DNA of 64,000 nt from Sweltsa coloradensis (Eukaryota > Arthropoda > Insecta > Plecoptera > Chloroperlidae): NCBI GenBank assembly GCA_024449915.1, contig JAMZAV010000322.1, positions 310,001 to 374,000 of the forward strand, written 5' to 3'. Shown here in pieces: positions 43,408-55,639 of the stretch. Below the pieces are notes generated by a model that searched no databases, had not been told where the DNA came from, and saw only the letters and a list, made by a program, of their open reading frames with translations. The position numbers and the translations under genes were made by a program. Positions within the stretch are counted from its first letter, which is position 1. The number at the start of each line of letters is the position of its first letter.

Positions 43408-44613
43408 CTAGGAAGCTTCGCAGACGCTTTTTCAGGCGCGTTGTTGGATGAGCGTATTGTTTTTAAACGTAAAAAAGCGTAAAATTGCGATTTTCATGAG
43501 AAATAATTTTTCGATTACGCTCAAATTTCTCACGAATATATTAATTCATAAAATTAAGGTTCTGTGAAAAAATCATTACAATCGGATAAAGCATGTCGGT
43601 GTTATAAGTCGAAGAAATTTAAAAAATCGAAAAAATTGAAAAATTGGGATTATCATGAGAAATAATTTTTCGATTCCGCTCAAATTTCACATGAATATAT
43701 CAATTCACAAAATTAAGGTTCTGTATAAAAATAATTACAATCGGGTAAAGCATGTAGTTGTTATAAGCAGAAGAAATTAAAAAAATCAAAAGAAAACGTA
43801 AAACTGCGATTTTCTTGAGAAATAATTTTTCGATAACGCTCAAATTTCATATTAATTCATATAATAAAGGTTCTGTGTGAAAATCATTACAATCGGAGAA
43901 AGCATGTAGGCAGGGTGCGAATTGACGGGGGGAGGTGGGGGGGATTTACCCCCCTCTGGTAATTTCATCCCTGGCTCTGTTTTACTGAAAGGTATCCTTG
44001 CCGGGGATGGCTAAATCCCCACCTCTGGATTCCCATTTGATCTCATAACATATCAAATGACTTTATCTCGTAATGTTAATAAATAATGCGTCAATTTACA
44101 CATATTCCTTTCAAAATAATACCTCAGATCGCTTCTACTAATACCATCTTGAGGGCAATAATACCCCCAAATTTTTCCTCAGTTCACTTCTAAGGCCATC
44201 TCGAGGGCAATAATACCCCAAAAAAATTTCGCCTCCGGCTTCGCCCCAGACCCCGGTTTGCCAACGAAAATACTATTCTAAGCCAAGCCACCCCCCCCCC
44301 CCTATGCAAAGTCGTTAATTCGCACCCTGCATGTAGGTGATATAAGTCAAAGAATTTGTTTAAAAATCGAAAAAATCGAAAAATTGCGATTTTTATGAGA
44401 AATAATTTTTCGATTGCGCTCAAAAACGTGGCAGTTCTAAGTTCAGAAATTTCGAAAGCCTCCAGAAAATTTCATCGCAATTTGAGTATCGGTTTAGCCG
44501 GAATCGTGTTAACAAACACACAAAAATACAAAAAAAAAGGAAAAAAAACATTCCTGATTTTGTCTCCAGTGTAGTGAAATTGAATCTTCGCTTCGCTCGC
44601 TACGCTCATCCAA
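43408..44613 (+). mobile_element. CTAGGAAAACGC-family element, copy 2, with nested MITE
   Basis: Begins with a mutated CTAGGAAGCTTCGCAGACGC, then GCGTTGTTGGATGAGCG. The internal unit CTCAAATTTC...TTAAGGTTCTGTGAAAAAAT repeats three to four times, and it ends in CGCTACGCTCATCCAA. The conserved end block encodes IALKNVAVLSSEI as in copy 1. A hAT MITE is inserted at 43911-44329. Confidence 0.65.
43911..44329. mobile_element. hAT MITE (419 bp) nested in copy 2
   Basis: Ends CAGGGTGCGAATTGACG and (reverse complement) CAGGGTGCGAATTAACGAC. A perfect 8-bp duplication CATGTAGG lies at 43903-43910 and 44330-44337. The two halves are rich in GGGGG/CCCCC runs near the ends and share AGGGCAATAATACCCC-type direct repeats inside. 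Confidence 0.87.
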
Positions 44614-44763
44614 TAAGTAATAAAAATTTTGTTTCAACATGTTTTCATCCAATCGACCCACTCTCATTTCCTCAGCCACATTTGTTCAACCTCTACCCCA
44701 AATAATGTAAATAATTTTTACCTTGCATTCTAGCACTCACCAGCGAGGACCATAGTGATTTAC

Positions 44764-45671
44764 TATAGGAAAACGCTAAAGTCCCGTCGCGTTGTTGAGC
44801 GAGCACCGGTAGTGCAACACGACCCGAGTACGACATCCCCATAATGTTACATACCGGTACCAATAATTGGATGAGCGTAGCGAGCGTAGCGAGCGAAGCG
44901 AAGATTCCATTTCACTACACTGGAGAAAAAAATCCGGAATGTTTTTTTTTTTTTTTTTTTTTTTTTTTTTCTTTCTGTATTTTTGTGTGTTTGTTAACAC
45001 GATTCCGGCTAAACCGATACTCCGATTGCAATGAAATTTTATGGAGACCTTCGAAATCTCTGAACTTAGAACTGCCACGTTTTTGAGCGCAATCGGGAAA
45101 TTTTTTCTCATAAAAAACGCAATTTTACGATTTTTTTCGATTTTTAAAAAATTTCTTCGACTTATAACACCTACATGCTTTATCCGATTGTAATGATTTT
45201 TTTACAGAACCTTAATTTTATGAATTAAGATATTTGTGTGAAATTTGAGCGTAATCGAAAAATTATTTCTCATGAAAATCAAAATTTTACGGGTTTTTTT
45301 CTTTTCTAAAACAATTCTTTGACTTATAACACCTACATGCTTTATCTTATTGTAATGATTTTTTCACAGAACCTTAATTTCGTGAATTAATATATTCGTG
45401 TTAAATTTGAGCGCAATCGAATAATTATTTCTTATACAAATTGCAATTTTACGATTTTTTTCTTTTTAAAAAATTACGATTAATTAAAAAATTAAGTTAA
45501 TTTTTTATTTTATTTAAGTTAAATTTTTATTTAATTTAATTTAATTTAAAAAAATCTTCGATTAAGTAATGATTTTTTCACAGAACAACAGAAAATCCGC
45601 GTAACACATGGCATCTCAATGCACCATATACGCTCATCCAACAACGCGGCGGGACTTAAGCGTTTTCCTAG
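44764..45671 (-). mobile_element. CTAGGAAAACGC-family element, copy 3, both ends present
   Basis: Both ends carry the same terminal repeat: TAGGAAAACGCTAAAGTCCC at the left (with GTCGCGTTGTTG) and, inverted, CTAGGAAAACGCTTAAGTCC at the right (with CGCGTTGTTGG). The family is therefore a DNA transposon with about 35-bp inverted repeats. The internal part is inverted relative to copies 1 and 2. It contains a pure T-run of about 32 (44940-44971) and an ATTTAATTTAATT block near 45530. Confidence 0.7.
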
Positions 45672-45689
45672 TAGTCTTTAAGGTCTTGA

Positions 45690-46780
45690 CCGATTTAGCT
45701 GAAAATTTGTAAAATAGGAGAGAACGTTGTACTTATTGACCCTGCAAAACTTCATAACGATCTGAACATTTTTATTTTTTTAATTTTTTATAACCAACGA
45801 TCGGATTTTGTTCAAAAACTGCACAGCAACCAAATTTCAGGTCGATCAGAGAAACAATGCGACCTGTACCGAAGCAGTAACAGAAAAAAACCCAGACATT
45901 CGAGCCATAAGAGTCAAGTGGAGACGCTCGCTCAATCAGCATGAAATTTGGCATGGAGGTACTATACATAAAGTCTGAAAAATAGTAATCCGCCGGGAGG
46001 CAAGCGATATTTCAACCTGTCCCCCCCCCCCCCCCCCCAACTATGGGGAAAACGTTAGGTCGTATTTTATACATTTTAAATATATCAATTACTGATTAAA
46101 ATTATGTGTCAATGTCAATCAATCAACAAAACATACATTCCAAAACCCCGATTTTTTCACCCCACCCCCAATAATTATACTTTTAGTGACAAACACTGTA
46201 AAATAATTTAATTTTAGCAATTTAGCATGTAAGTAGATAACAATATTGGAATTAATATTCCGCTGGGAGGCAAACGATATTTCACCCCTAGTGATAAAAC
46301 TATTTTTTAAACATGGTTCGGTCCAATCTACCTAGTATCCCTTCCACAATCACGTTATTTCCACCCCCACCCCTAATAGCAAATTTTCTTCACTTGCACT
46401 TAATAGTGAGTTTTGAGTTTCCAGCATGAAATTTGTCATGGAGGTATATATTAATATCAAAATTAATATTCCGTTGGGAGGCAAGCGATTTTCACCCCTA
46501 TTGTTCCCTTCTACTCTTAATATTGGAATGGGTACTGGATCGTATTCTAAACATTGTGATTATTGTAATTATTCAATAAAATTATTGTTAACATATTTCA
46601 TTCCAATCAACCTAATCTTCTCCCTTTCACAACCATGTTTTTCCACCACAACCCCTTAAAAGTGAATTTTCTTGACTATCACTTAATAGTGAGTTACCCG
46701 CATGAAATTTCGAATGGTAGTATAATTAATAGTCTACGGGGAGGCAAGCGATATTTTACCCCTAACACTCACCAAAATAT
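45690..46780. repeat. Tandem array of ~210-270-bp units
   Basis: The motif CCGCTGGGAGGCAAGCGATA (with variants) recurs near 45990, 46260, 46470 and 46735, each followed by TTTCACCCCTA-like sequence and usually preceded by GCATGAAATTTGTCATGGAG. Units are diverged, so the array is old. A long C-run sits near 46020. Confidence 0.7.
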
Positions 46781-46869
46781 AACTATAGGTATATATTGGA
46801 ATTAGGACAGTATTGAAGGGTTGTCCGAGGGCTACTCAATCCCTCGCATTCGCCTTACGACTGAGGAAA

Positions 46870-46985
46870 ACCTCGGAAAAATCTTCAGTCAGGATTGCCG
46901 ATCTCGACGGGATTTGAACTCGGGACCTCCCGAATCAGAGTCGCGTGCTCAACTTTCGAGCCAACACTGTCGGTACACATAGAAA
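46870..46985 (-). repeat. tRNA-derived SINE head
   Basis: Minus strand TGTTGGCTCGAAAGTTGAGC ... GAGTTCAAATCCCGTCG gives A and B boxes and a tRNA-like layout. The sequence to its left (46790-46870) with CCTCGGAAAAATCTTCAGTC looks like the SINE body. Confidence 0.5.
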
Positions 46986-46989
46986 GTGC

Positions 46990-49080
46990 TTCGCTCGCTA
47001 AAATAGATGGAAGGTTTAAACCGTACCACAACAATTGCCTGCGTTCTATAACACACAGACTCTTCAGAGCTCTCGTTGCGACCTAGGATACATGGAAGTG
47101 CGGGAGTTAAACACGTTGAATGCCTCAGTCTACACAATCCGGCACCTCCACCTCCACCAAACATAAGACGATCGGTCATTATTATGAAATCTCATTGCTG
47201 GATACTACCCAATCACGACATGCTAACAGATTATACACAATACTAGTCAAGAGTCAACATAATCTCAAATGCAAGGGTGGACAAATCACGAGAAGAATGT
47301 AAATTTGTATCTACCACTTCATTTCGGGATTTGACGGTCTTCAGCAATGAATTACTAGCGCAGCTTAGTGTGGTATCATCTCTCCTGTACACATCACTTA
47401 GGCAACTCCGTTGCATCATTTATCACAAAGTATTAATCAGCATTTATGGAAACTCGTTTAATTGATGGTAGGCCTATGTAGATGAAGAGGTGACGGAGAG
47501 AACAAGACACAAAACAACATGAATGAACATGAACAACATGCGTTGTAGATGGCCTCATACCATGTCTAATACATTAAAGGTCAAAATGTCATGGCATGTC
47601 TGTTCCTCCCTACACTGCAGTCGGATAAGTGATCAGCCATATTACAGGTTGCACTATGTACATCAACCTGAAACGAAACTATGCCAGAACAGTACACACT
47701 GGTTAATATGCAAATTGATTGTTATGTTCAGTGATGATGTTACTTAGCACCACCCCAGTCGTAACGTTACATATATCAATACTAGGCCCTATATGTAACT
47801 GTAATGTTAGGCAGCACCGCCCAGCGGGATTATTGGGTAGGGGCTTTAGTACCACCCTATTTTATGGAATAGGGGTGGGGGAAAAGTGCCCACATTAAAT
47901 AATAAAAAATATTTATTATCTTTAAAAAGTTATTTATTGAAAGTTGTTTAAGATATTATATATATTATTATATTATGTTGTCCTCCTTTGAAAATCAGTC
48001 TTATAACTGAATAGGATAGAAGTCAAAATAAAATAAAATAAAATAAAAAAATAATAAAAAAAATAATGCAATATTAAAATTAATTAACACGCTTGTTAAA
48101 ATATTAAATTATATAACTTACCAATGTGTTTACATAAAATATATTTATATTTTGTAGATTCAATGAGAAAAATACACTTCACATAAATCAAAAATTTATC
48201 ATTTCAGCCCGGTAGTCTAACAAATTTTTTTCGCTTCGCGAATTTGCCTCCGGCGGCCACGGGGAATGTGTGGTGTTCCGTGTTTCTCATTGAGGACTAG
48301 GAAGGTGCCCCCCACCCCTATTTTCTATCCTGTGACGCCATGGGCCTGGGTCCTTGGTTAAGATTTAGGCTTCGAGCTGGAGATGCATAACAATAACAAC
48401 CAGACAGAATCAATGCTACGAATACATTTGTGATACATTACTAAGTAATCTACTCCTGAACCTCTGTTGTTCTTGCATGCAATGCAATAACATTATTAAT
48501 TTAATAGATTACTTATCTTATCAGAGACCGCATAATTGCATTACTATTCCCCTATGACAAAGTAACTTAGGAATCTTCACCTAAGTTTACTTTTAAAGCA
48601 TTTTATAACAATTTGAATAGTGGTGTAGCCCATTCACAATTCATTGAAAACAATTACAAAGCTATACGCGTAAAAGAAAAAGTTTAAAGTGTAGCTAATT
48701 GAATGAATGATATTGATAGTTGACAGATTATACAATACAACAGTCCAAAGAATACAATGTCATTCAGCAACACGTTATTTCGTGAGCTGTCCGTCGCATG
48801 TCTGTATGAAAGAGATAATCACGTGATTACCACACCGACTAGCCAGAGGTGACCTCTATGTAGTAGGTAGGGGAGTGCAGCCTGCAGACTGGAAGATAAC
48901 AGATGCAGCGGCGACTAGACTAGCTTATCGGAGGTTTTCAATATCAGGGTCGCAGAAGAGAAGTGGTAATTCCTTCTGATCAGTTCAGCTTGAAAGAATG
49001 GTGACGTCAAGAGTGTGTCAACTCACATGTCACTGAAAAATAAAATTAACACTAGAAAAATATATCAATGAATTCTTACA
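46990..49080. other. No gene recognised; SINE tail and small inverted repeat
   Basis: A SINE 3' tail lies near 47975-48060, ending in an AAAATAAAAT run. Inverted blocks GGAATAGGGGTGGGGG (near 47868) and CCCCCCACCCCTATTTTC (near 48310) may be the ends of an uncharacterised MITE of about 470 bp. The stretch 48890-49020 is less AT-rich but shows no exon I can support. Confidence 0.4.
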
Positions 49081-49813
49081 CTAGGAAAACGCTAAAGTCC
49101 CGCCGCGTTGATGGATGAGCTTTTTAAAGTTTTTAGTTTGCGTGGGATATCTTTACTTTTGCAAGTGCTTTGTTTTGCTGCCTACGCATTGTAGGTGATT
49201 GTTGTCAAGTTTCTATTGTTACTTGTCAATTGGTATTATTTACCGTTAAAAACTTATATTAAAAGCTTTATTTCTATGGATTCTGGCTAACTTTTTCAAC
49301 TTTTTCTTTCAAAAGGTACTACATCACCATAACCTTAATGTCCATGTATAATATGAACGTTGTAGCCCAACCCGTTTGGTCAGAATTGGCCCAAATGGCA
49401 CGAAAATATCGCACAAAAAATCAAAAAACTTATATTAAAAGCTTTATTTCTATAGATTCTGGCTAACTTTTTCTTTCAGAAAGCAATAAATCACCATTAC
49501 CTTAATGTCCATGTGAAATATGAACGTTGTAGCTCCACCCGTTTGGTCAGACTCGGCCCAAATGTCACGAAAATATCGCACTAAAAATCGAAGAAAATCA
49601 TAAAAGTACGATATTCATGAGAAATATTTATTCGATTGTAGGCCTACCCAAAAACGTAGCAAGTCTAAGTTCAGAGATTTCGAAGGCCCCCCCCCAATTT
49701 TCATCAAGATCGGATATGCCGTTTTCCCGGTAGAGAGCGAACAAACCGACAGAAAAAAAAGCTAAATTTTTTGGGGGGTCGGTGAAATTGAAGTCTTCGC
49801 TTCGCTCATCCAA
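49081..49813 (+). mobile_element. CTAGGAAAACGC-family element, copy 4
   Basis: Starts CTAGGAAAACGCTAAAGTCC and ends TTCGCTTCGCTCATCCAA. It holds two direct copies of a 160-bp block (CTTATATTAAAAGCTTTATT ... CCAAATGNCACGAAAATATC). The end block is diverged: AAGTTCAGAGATTTCGAAGG is kept, but the short frame seen in copies 1-3 is disrupted by a C-run. Confidence 0.65.
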
Positions 49814-50130
49814 CTATGTTATTATCATTTCAGTAAGGCAAAGTTTACTTTTAATCTCATCTCAATATTTCTTCCTGGTTTCATTTAATATTCCTATAAT
49901 ATTATTGCGCATTATTAAATAATTTCCTCATTATCAAAAATCAAAATAATATTACAGTTATAGGCCTACCCAGTCATCACAAACAAGTTATTCATGTGTG
50001 TAAATGAGCAATTATTACCATCTTCAATTTACAAGCAAGAGCTCCAAATCTGTTATTTCTATGTGATTACAATAACAAACTCAAATACACTCTTAAAAAG
50101 TGCCAACAATATAAATTAATGCAACAAGGG

Positions 50131-50872
50131 TGTTCAGGCGTTCATTACAATAATTGGAAAACAATAACAATATACTATATACATCATATTATTAAACATT
50201 TAACTTATATTAATATTTCCATTATTCATATTTTAATATAAGTTTATCTTTAGGCCTTTCACGGGGGCCGGTATTTTCTTGTATATTTTAAATGTAGTAC
50301 CTCTTACTTCTCCTTCTCTCGCTAGAGAGCGGAAGCTTGCAGAGGGGTTGCAGGAGCAAGTGTCTTTTGTTGCCTTGGCCTGTTTTTAGAGGCTAGTGGC
50401 AGGTGTTTTTGTGTTGGCAACCCCAACCAGCAAGTTTTCAGTACGATTCGCGCGAGCAATCTCGTCGCACGGCTCACCCCCCACGATGTGCACAAGACAT
50501 CTTCTTGGCTCGTGGTGTTTTCAAGTGTTTTTAACGTTAGTTTAATTTCAGTGTATCAACCTGAACTACTTTCGTTAGTGGCAGCAACCAAGACAACCTC
50601 TTGGCCTGCAATCATTATCATTTTATTGTTTTGTATTTATCTATTTTAATTTATGTAACATCCTTATACATAATTCACGGCCTTTTCTTATTTCATCAAC
50701 AATCTCAAATCATTTGAAGTTTCATTATCTTGCATTCTTACAGTTTAAATAAATAGTAATATTATTTTAATTCATACCAGTGTAGTGTCTACCCCGTGCC
50801 TCCTATGTACTTACAGTCCACAATTATTTATCAGAGAAACTTTGTGTCGAAGGTAATCAACTTTCGTGTACA
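50131..50872 (+). repeat. BEL 5' LTR
   Basis: TG...CA boundaries. It matches the LTR at 61148-61883 nearly throughout, with small indels. The sequence just after it (TTTGGTCCTCCGGGCCGG) resembles the primer-binding region of other BEL elements. Confidence 0.9.
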
Positions 50873-51261
50873 TAAATTTGGTCCTCCGGGCCGGATAGGT
50901 TTTTGCTATCACTGGTAATATTTTATTAAACGCGAGTGCAAATCTATCGTATCAATGAACATTGCGCGCGGGAAGACTTCAATGCGAGAGTCACTGTAGG
51001 CGAGGCGGTGAAGACGCAGCCGAGGGCATTCATCCCTCCCTCGCCGCCAGCTGCAGCGAGGAATCTAGGTCACGCAACCACCCCAGTGGCGGACGGCAAG
51101 GAACTTCTGCAGACCGAGAATCAACGCCAGGCAGTACCTGCAGTCCGGGATTCGACGCCAGGCAGTACCTGCGTCAACCATACACAGTCTGTATCACAAG
51201 GTTAGCACTTCTTACTTTTCCTTCCTTACATATCCTTACGTTCATACAGGTAGGCTTAATT

Positions 51262-53112
51262 ATGGAAGCGGAAAGGAAGAAAACCCTTGAAAAGAAAAGA
51301 GCGTCGTGTAAGGCAGCCCTTACAAGGATGCAAAACTTCGCCGAGGTTTTTAATGTAGCTACACAGACAAAATTAGAGCTGAAAGTAAGGCATGAAAAAC
51401 TACCCGAAATTTGGAACAATTATGTTACAATCCAAGACGAACTCGAATTTGAAGATGACTTCGACCACGCCCCTGATCGTGAGGAATTCGAAAACAAATT
51501 CTATCGAGTCCAAGCTAAATACTTAGCCCTCATGGAACCACCAACTGATGTAAATTCACATAATGCACAATCAGCTGGTGGGTCCACCACAAACAGTTCA
51601 ACTAGGGAGCAAGGATTACATATTAACCTGCCCACAATAAACTTGCCCAAATTCTCGGGAAATGTGGAGCAATGGCTTCATTTTAAAGACACTTTTGAAG
51701 CTTTGATAATTAACAACTCACAATTATCAAAAATACAAAAGTTTCACTATCTACTATCATCCATTCAAGGAGAAGCCCATCATTTAGTACAAAATCTACC
51801 CATAACGTCGGACAACTTTGAAGGCGCGTGGAATTCTATAACACGTCGATATCACAACACAAAGTTGATCGCATCCACACATGTAAGACAGCTTCTTCAT
51901 GTACCTGCCATGAGTAAAGGTTCCGGAGCTAATCTCCGAGGATTGATCAATCAAGTTCAAGCTAACGTCCATGCACTAAATGCATTGGCATTAACGATTC
52001 CATTGCACGAAGTCATAATTAATCAGATTATTTATGAACGTATCGACATAGACACTCGTAAGGAGTGGGAACTTCATTCCGAGTCAGATGAGTTACAATC
52101 CTTCGAGTCATTGATCAACTTTCTGGAAAGAAAATGCAAGGCTTTCGAGAGCATCTCTCCATCAAACGAAACCAAAGTTGTAAATAAATCAAATCATGTA
52201 AATATCAAACCTGCACCAAAGACAAAACATTCATATATTGCATCTGTCAACAACTCATCATGTATTCTGTGTCCAGAATCTCATGCACTATATCGTTGTG
52301 CACAGTTTGCAAAAATGACCTCACAACAGCGTTACACACTTGCTAAACAACATAAGCTATGCTTTAATTGTTTAATTCCATTCACGGCCAATCATGAATG
52401 TTCAACAAATTGCTGTCGCCAGTGTAACAAAAAGCACCACACTATGCTACATCTGGACTCTAGGGCAGCTCAAACCACTTCTAATACCAGTGGCGTACTA
52501 ACCACACCTCAAGAAGACCAACCCACTGCTCTTAAAACCTACTGTACCTTCAATGATAAGGTACAGTCCCAGGTCTTATTGGGCACAGCGGTGGTTACAG
52601 TAAAAAATAAACATGGACAATACATCCATTGCAGAGCACTGCTTGACTCCGCATCACAAGTAAACTTTGTGACTGAATCTTTAGTACAGAAGCTACAGCT
52701 AAAGAAATATAAACATAATGTGCCAATACAAGGTATTAATGAGGTTAATGCCGAAACGACACACTCAGTTTCACTTAACCTGAGGTCAAGGGTCAGTGAG
52801 TTCACCACTACCATTGACTGTGCTGTTCTGCCCCGCATAACAGGCACGATGCCGGCAACTTACATGAACTGCGACAGTTGGGGCATTCCAAATGACATGG
52901 TCCTGGCTGACGAACATTTCAACCAACCAGGTTCCATTGATTTGCTTATTGGAGCACACGTGTTCTACGAAATCTTGCAGCCAGAGAAGATGACGAAACC
53001 TGGCAATTACCCAGTTTTGCAGAACACGGAGCTTGGGTGGACGATTGCTGGCAAAACACCAATCATGTCGTCAGTTTCAATCCACCCAACATGTTCACTT
53101 TGTACGCCATGA
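51262..53112 (+). CDS. BEL/Pao gag and protease-like polyprotein, N-terminal part
   Basis: The frame is open from 50962. The Met at 51262 (MEAERKKTLEKKRASCKAAL) is the likely start, giving 616 residues. Order: N-terminal helical region, a DUF1759-type gag domain (from about 120, NLPKFSGNVEQWLHFKDTFE), zinc-binding cysteines (CILCPESHALYRC about 333, CFNCLIPFTANHEC about 366, CRQCNKKHH about 385), then a retropepsin-like domain with RALLDSASQVNFV (about 457). Near 53040 the frame is lost: the expected continuation (SSLDTQLQRFWEIESC) is in another register and is then cut by the Gypsy insertion. The gag part looks intact. Confidence 0.88.
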   Translation: MEAERKKTLEKKRASCKAALTRMQNFAEVFNVATQTKLELKVRHEKLPEIWNNYVTIQDELEFEDDFDHAPDREEFENKFYRVQAKYLALMEPPTDVNSHNAQSAGGSTTNSSTREQGLHINLPTINLPKFSGNVEQWLHFKDTFEALIINNSQLSKIQKFHYLLSSIQGEAHHLVQNLPITSDNFEGAWNSITRRYHNTKLIASTHVRQLLHVPAMSKGSGANLRGLINQVQANVHALNALALTIPLHEVIINQIIYERIDIDTRKEWELHSESDELQSFESLINFLERKCKAFESISPSNETKVVNKSNHVNIKPAPKTKHSYIASVNNSSCILCPESHALYRCAQFAKMTSQQRYTLAKQHKLCFNCLIPFTANHECSTNCCRQCNKKHHTMLHLDSRAAQTTSNTSGVLTTPQEDQPTALKTYCTFNDKVQSQVLLGTAVVTVKNKHGQYIHCRALLDSASQVNFVTESLVQKLQLKKYKHNVPIQGINEVNAETTHSVSLNLRSRVSEFTTTIDCAVLPRITGTMPATYMNCDSWGIPNDMVLADEHFNQPGSIDLLIGAHVFYEILQPEKMTKPGNYPVLQNTELGWTIAGKTPIMSSVSIHPTCSLCTP

Positions 53113-53244
53113 CAGTTCCCTCGACACTCAACTACAAAGATTTTGGGAAATCGAATCGTGCGGCTTAGAGCAACCAGTTTTGTCCTCTGAGAACGCCAAT
53201 GTGAAAAACCATTTCGCCGAGCACACTACTCGACAGCCAGATGG
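53033..53244 (+). pseudogene. BEL pol linker before the Gypsy insertion
   Basis: Reads DSSLDTQLQRFWEIESCGLE and HFAEHTTRQPDG, the conserved segment leading into the BEL RT. It is frameshifted from gag and cut at CAGATGG by the Gypsy LTR. Confidence 0.8.
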
Positions 53245-53889
53245 TGTTTTAACCACTTTGGTATTAGGATTGTTCGGATGATCGAGGATAAAAGGTGAGT
53301 ATGTTTTAGAAAACTGAATCACTTTTGGACCGCCATTTATTCGTCTGCTTATACACCGCCTTTGTGACATATAGTCTTCTTTCTAGGTAGCCGTGAGGGG
53401 GCTCATTTTCAAAGCCGTGAGGCGGCACATTCGAATAGCCTAATGACACGCACCTCCTCTTAAGTATGAACTTTAATTATGCTTTTTATTCTGGAAGAGA
53501 ATTTTATTACATATGACAATGAAACTATCTACTGGAGGATTATGCTCTTATAAATCTAACTTCATAGAGGACGGATTCTCCCCCCGCTCTTCGTTTGATA
53601 CGGACCACCATGGTATGGCTGAGGACCACAGACAGTTGTTTGAGAGCTTCTGTAGGAGGGGCTGGCTACTGCAACGGGGCTCCGGGGGTGCTATCTCTTC
53701 GTGCGAGTCCTCCGTCTGGGTATTACTCGGCTCGAAGCTTTCCTCTCCTTCTTCTCCGTCGCTGTGGAAGTACGGCTCTGGTATTAGGTGCCATCGGTTT
53801 CTCCTGACTGCTCCACGATTGGTCTGGACTACATATGACCTTGGTTCGGTAGCACAGTAAAGAACTCTTCCGTGTGTCCGCATGTCAAT

Positions 53890-54902
53890 TATCCATACAG
53901 CATCACCTGGTTTTAATGGCGATAGAGTATGGCATCGGTGTCTTCGATCATAATTTGACTTTTGTTTTGCTTTTATTATCTCTTCCTTCCTCCGAAGATT
54001 CGACTTGTCCGGTATTTTGTCCAGTTGTTGTGGAGACAAAGGTAGTGTAGAACGTAGTTTTCTATTCATGAGAAGCTCGGCTGGGCTTAACCCGTTAGCT
54101 AAAGGTGTTGTTCTATAGGCCAAAAGAGCTAGGAATGGATCTTCCGATTTTTTCAATCGTAGTTTCGCTATTTTCACCGCTGCTTCAGCAAATCCATTGC
54201 TTTGGCTGTACTTCGGACTACTGGTTATCAACTTGAACCCGTAAGATTCGGAGAACTGTTTAAACTCAGAGAAGTCTAAAGTGCCAAACTGGGGTCCATT
54301 GTCACTTCGGACCGTTTCTGGTATACCGTGGCGTGAAAATATTGACTTGCAATGGTTGATTATTGCCCTTTGATTTGAGACTTGAGAGCTCAGCGATCTC
54401 GAAGTACCGGGAGTAATAGTCGCTTACGACGAGGTACCACTGTTGTTCTAACTTGAATAGGTCCATGGCAACAATCTGCCAGGCCCTTGAAGGAAACTCA
54501 GAAGCAATCATTGGCTCTGACTGTTACTGGAATGTTGAATGCACTGTGGGCATGATCTGACTGCAAATTCAATTTGAGTGGATATTCCTGGCCACCACAC
54601 TGCTTCACGAGCCTTGCACGACACTTTGTTATTCCTTGGTGGCCTTCGTGGATTTTCTCCAATACTTGTTTTTGGAGGGATTCCGGGATTATAAGACGAG
54701 TGCCTCTCATTAACAAACTATCGTTAATTGAAAGCTCATCCTTAACGGACCAGTAAGCCTGTAGTTTGGGTACTACTTTATTCTTTGAGGGCCACCCTTT
54801 AGTAGTATTTTCTACGAGTGCTGTGCATATTGGATCTTGATTTTGTTTCTCTATTATCTTTGCCAAATATGTGTCTGTGACTGGGATGTTGCTGTTCACC
54901 AA
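53890..54902 (-). pseudogene. Gypsy integrase
   Basis: The HHCC region (HEGHQGITKCRARL) is at about 54640. The core starts at AWQIVAMDLFKLEQQWYLVV (first D) and VSDYYSRYFEIAEL. After a frameshift, SPKYSQSNGFAEAAVKIAK holds the terminal catalytic E region. A C-terminal SH3-like part (LKPGDAVWIIDMRTHGRVLY) ends the protein. Frames are broken near 54300 and 54500. Confidence 0.85.
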
Positions 54903-54929
54903 ATGTATGTACGCCGGACATTTCCTCTT

Positions 54930-55512
54930 CTAATTCATTTGTTTCTTCGCATGGAAGTGGCTTCTTGAGAGCGTATCTGCGACGACTAGATCTTTTCCGG
55001 GAGAATAGAAGATTTTGTAGCTGTATCTCATCATCCGCATTCGGAATCTTTGTAGTCTCGGGGACATCTCATCAAAGTTCTTGGAAGTAAACAAAGGGAC
55101 TGGGGGTTTGTGGTCAGTCTCAATAGAGAATGACATCCCGGTTATGAAGTCCTTGAGTCTTTCGCAAGACCACGTCAACGCCAAGGCCTCCCGTTCGATA
55201 TTCGCATAATTTTTCTCGGCAGCCGATAAGGATCTTGCCCACATATGCTATTGGTCTCTTCTTCCCATCATCTTGTTCTTGTAATAAGACCCCGCCCAAC
55301 CCGTATGACGACGCATCCGCCGAAACAATAGTTGTTTTTGTTGGGTCGTACAATGCTAGTATTGGTGCACTGGTTAACAAAGTCTTGATCTTCTTGAAGG
55401 CTTCCTCTTGATGTGGGCCCCATATCCAATGAGTTTTTGTTGAGAGTAGACTGTTTATAGGCTCGAGGATCTCTGCTTTCCGAGGAATGTATTTCCCGAG
55501 AAAGTTAACCAT
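54930..55512 (-). pseudogene. Gypsy RNase H region
   Basis: MVNFLGKYIPRKAEILEPIN, WGPHQEEAFKKIKTLLTSAP and VSADASSYGLGGVLLQ (catalytic D), then after a frameshift YANIEREALALTWSCERLKD and IETDHKPPVPLF. This is the standard tether/RNase H order. Confidence 0.85.
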
Positions 55513-55639
55513 TCCCAGAAAACGCTGGACTTCTGTGACGTTCGATGGTGCTTTCCATGTTCACAATCGCAGATATTTTCTTCTCGTCCGGCGCAATACC
55601 CTCGGCACTGACCTTGTGACCTAGGAAGTGATTTTGTCA

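Noticed and set aside
44776..45111. 111-codon minus-strand ORF with a long lysine run
   Set aside because: It is the translated end block and A-run of the CTAGGAAAACGC element; the frame is mentioned only as a conservation question.
53513..53860. Plus-strand ORFs across the Gypsy 3' region
   Set aside because: Antisense to the Gypsy integrase C-terminus.
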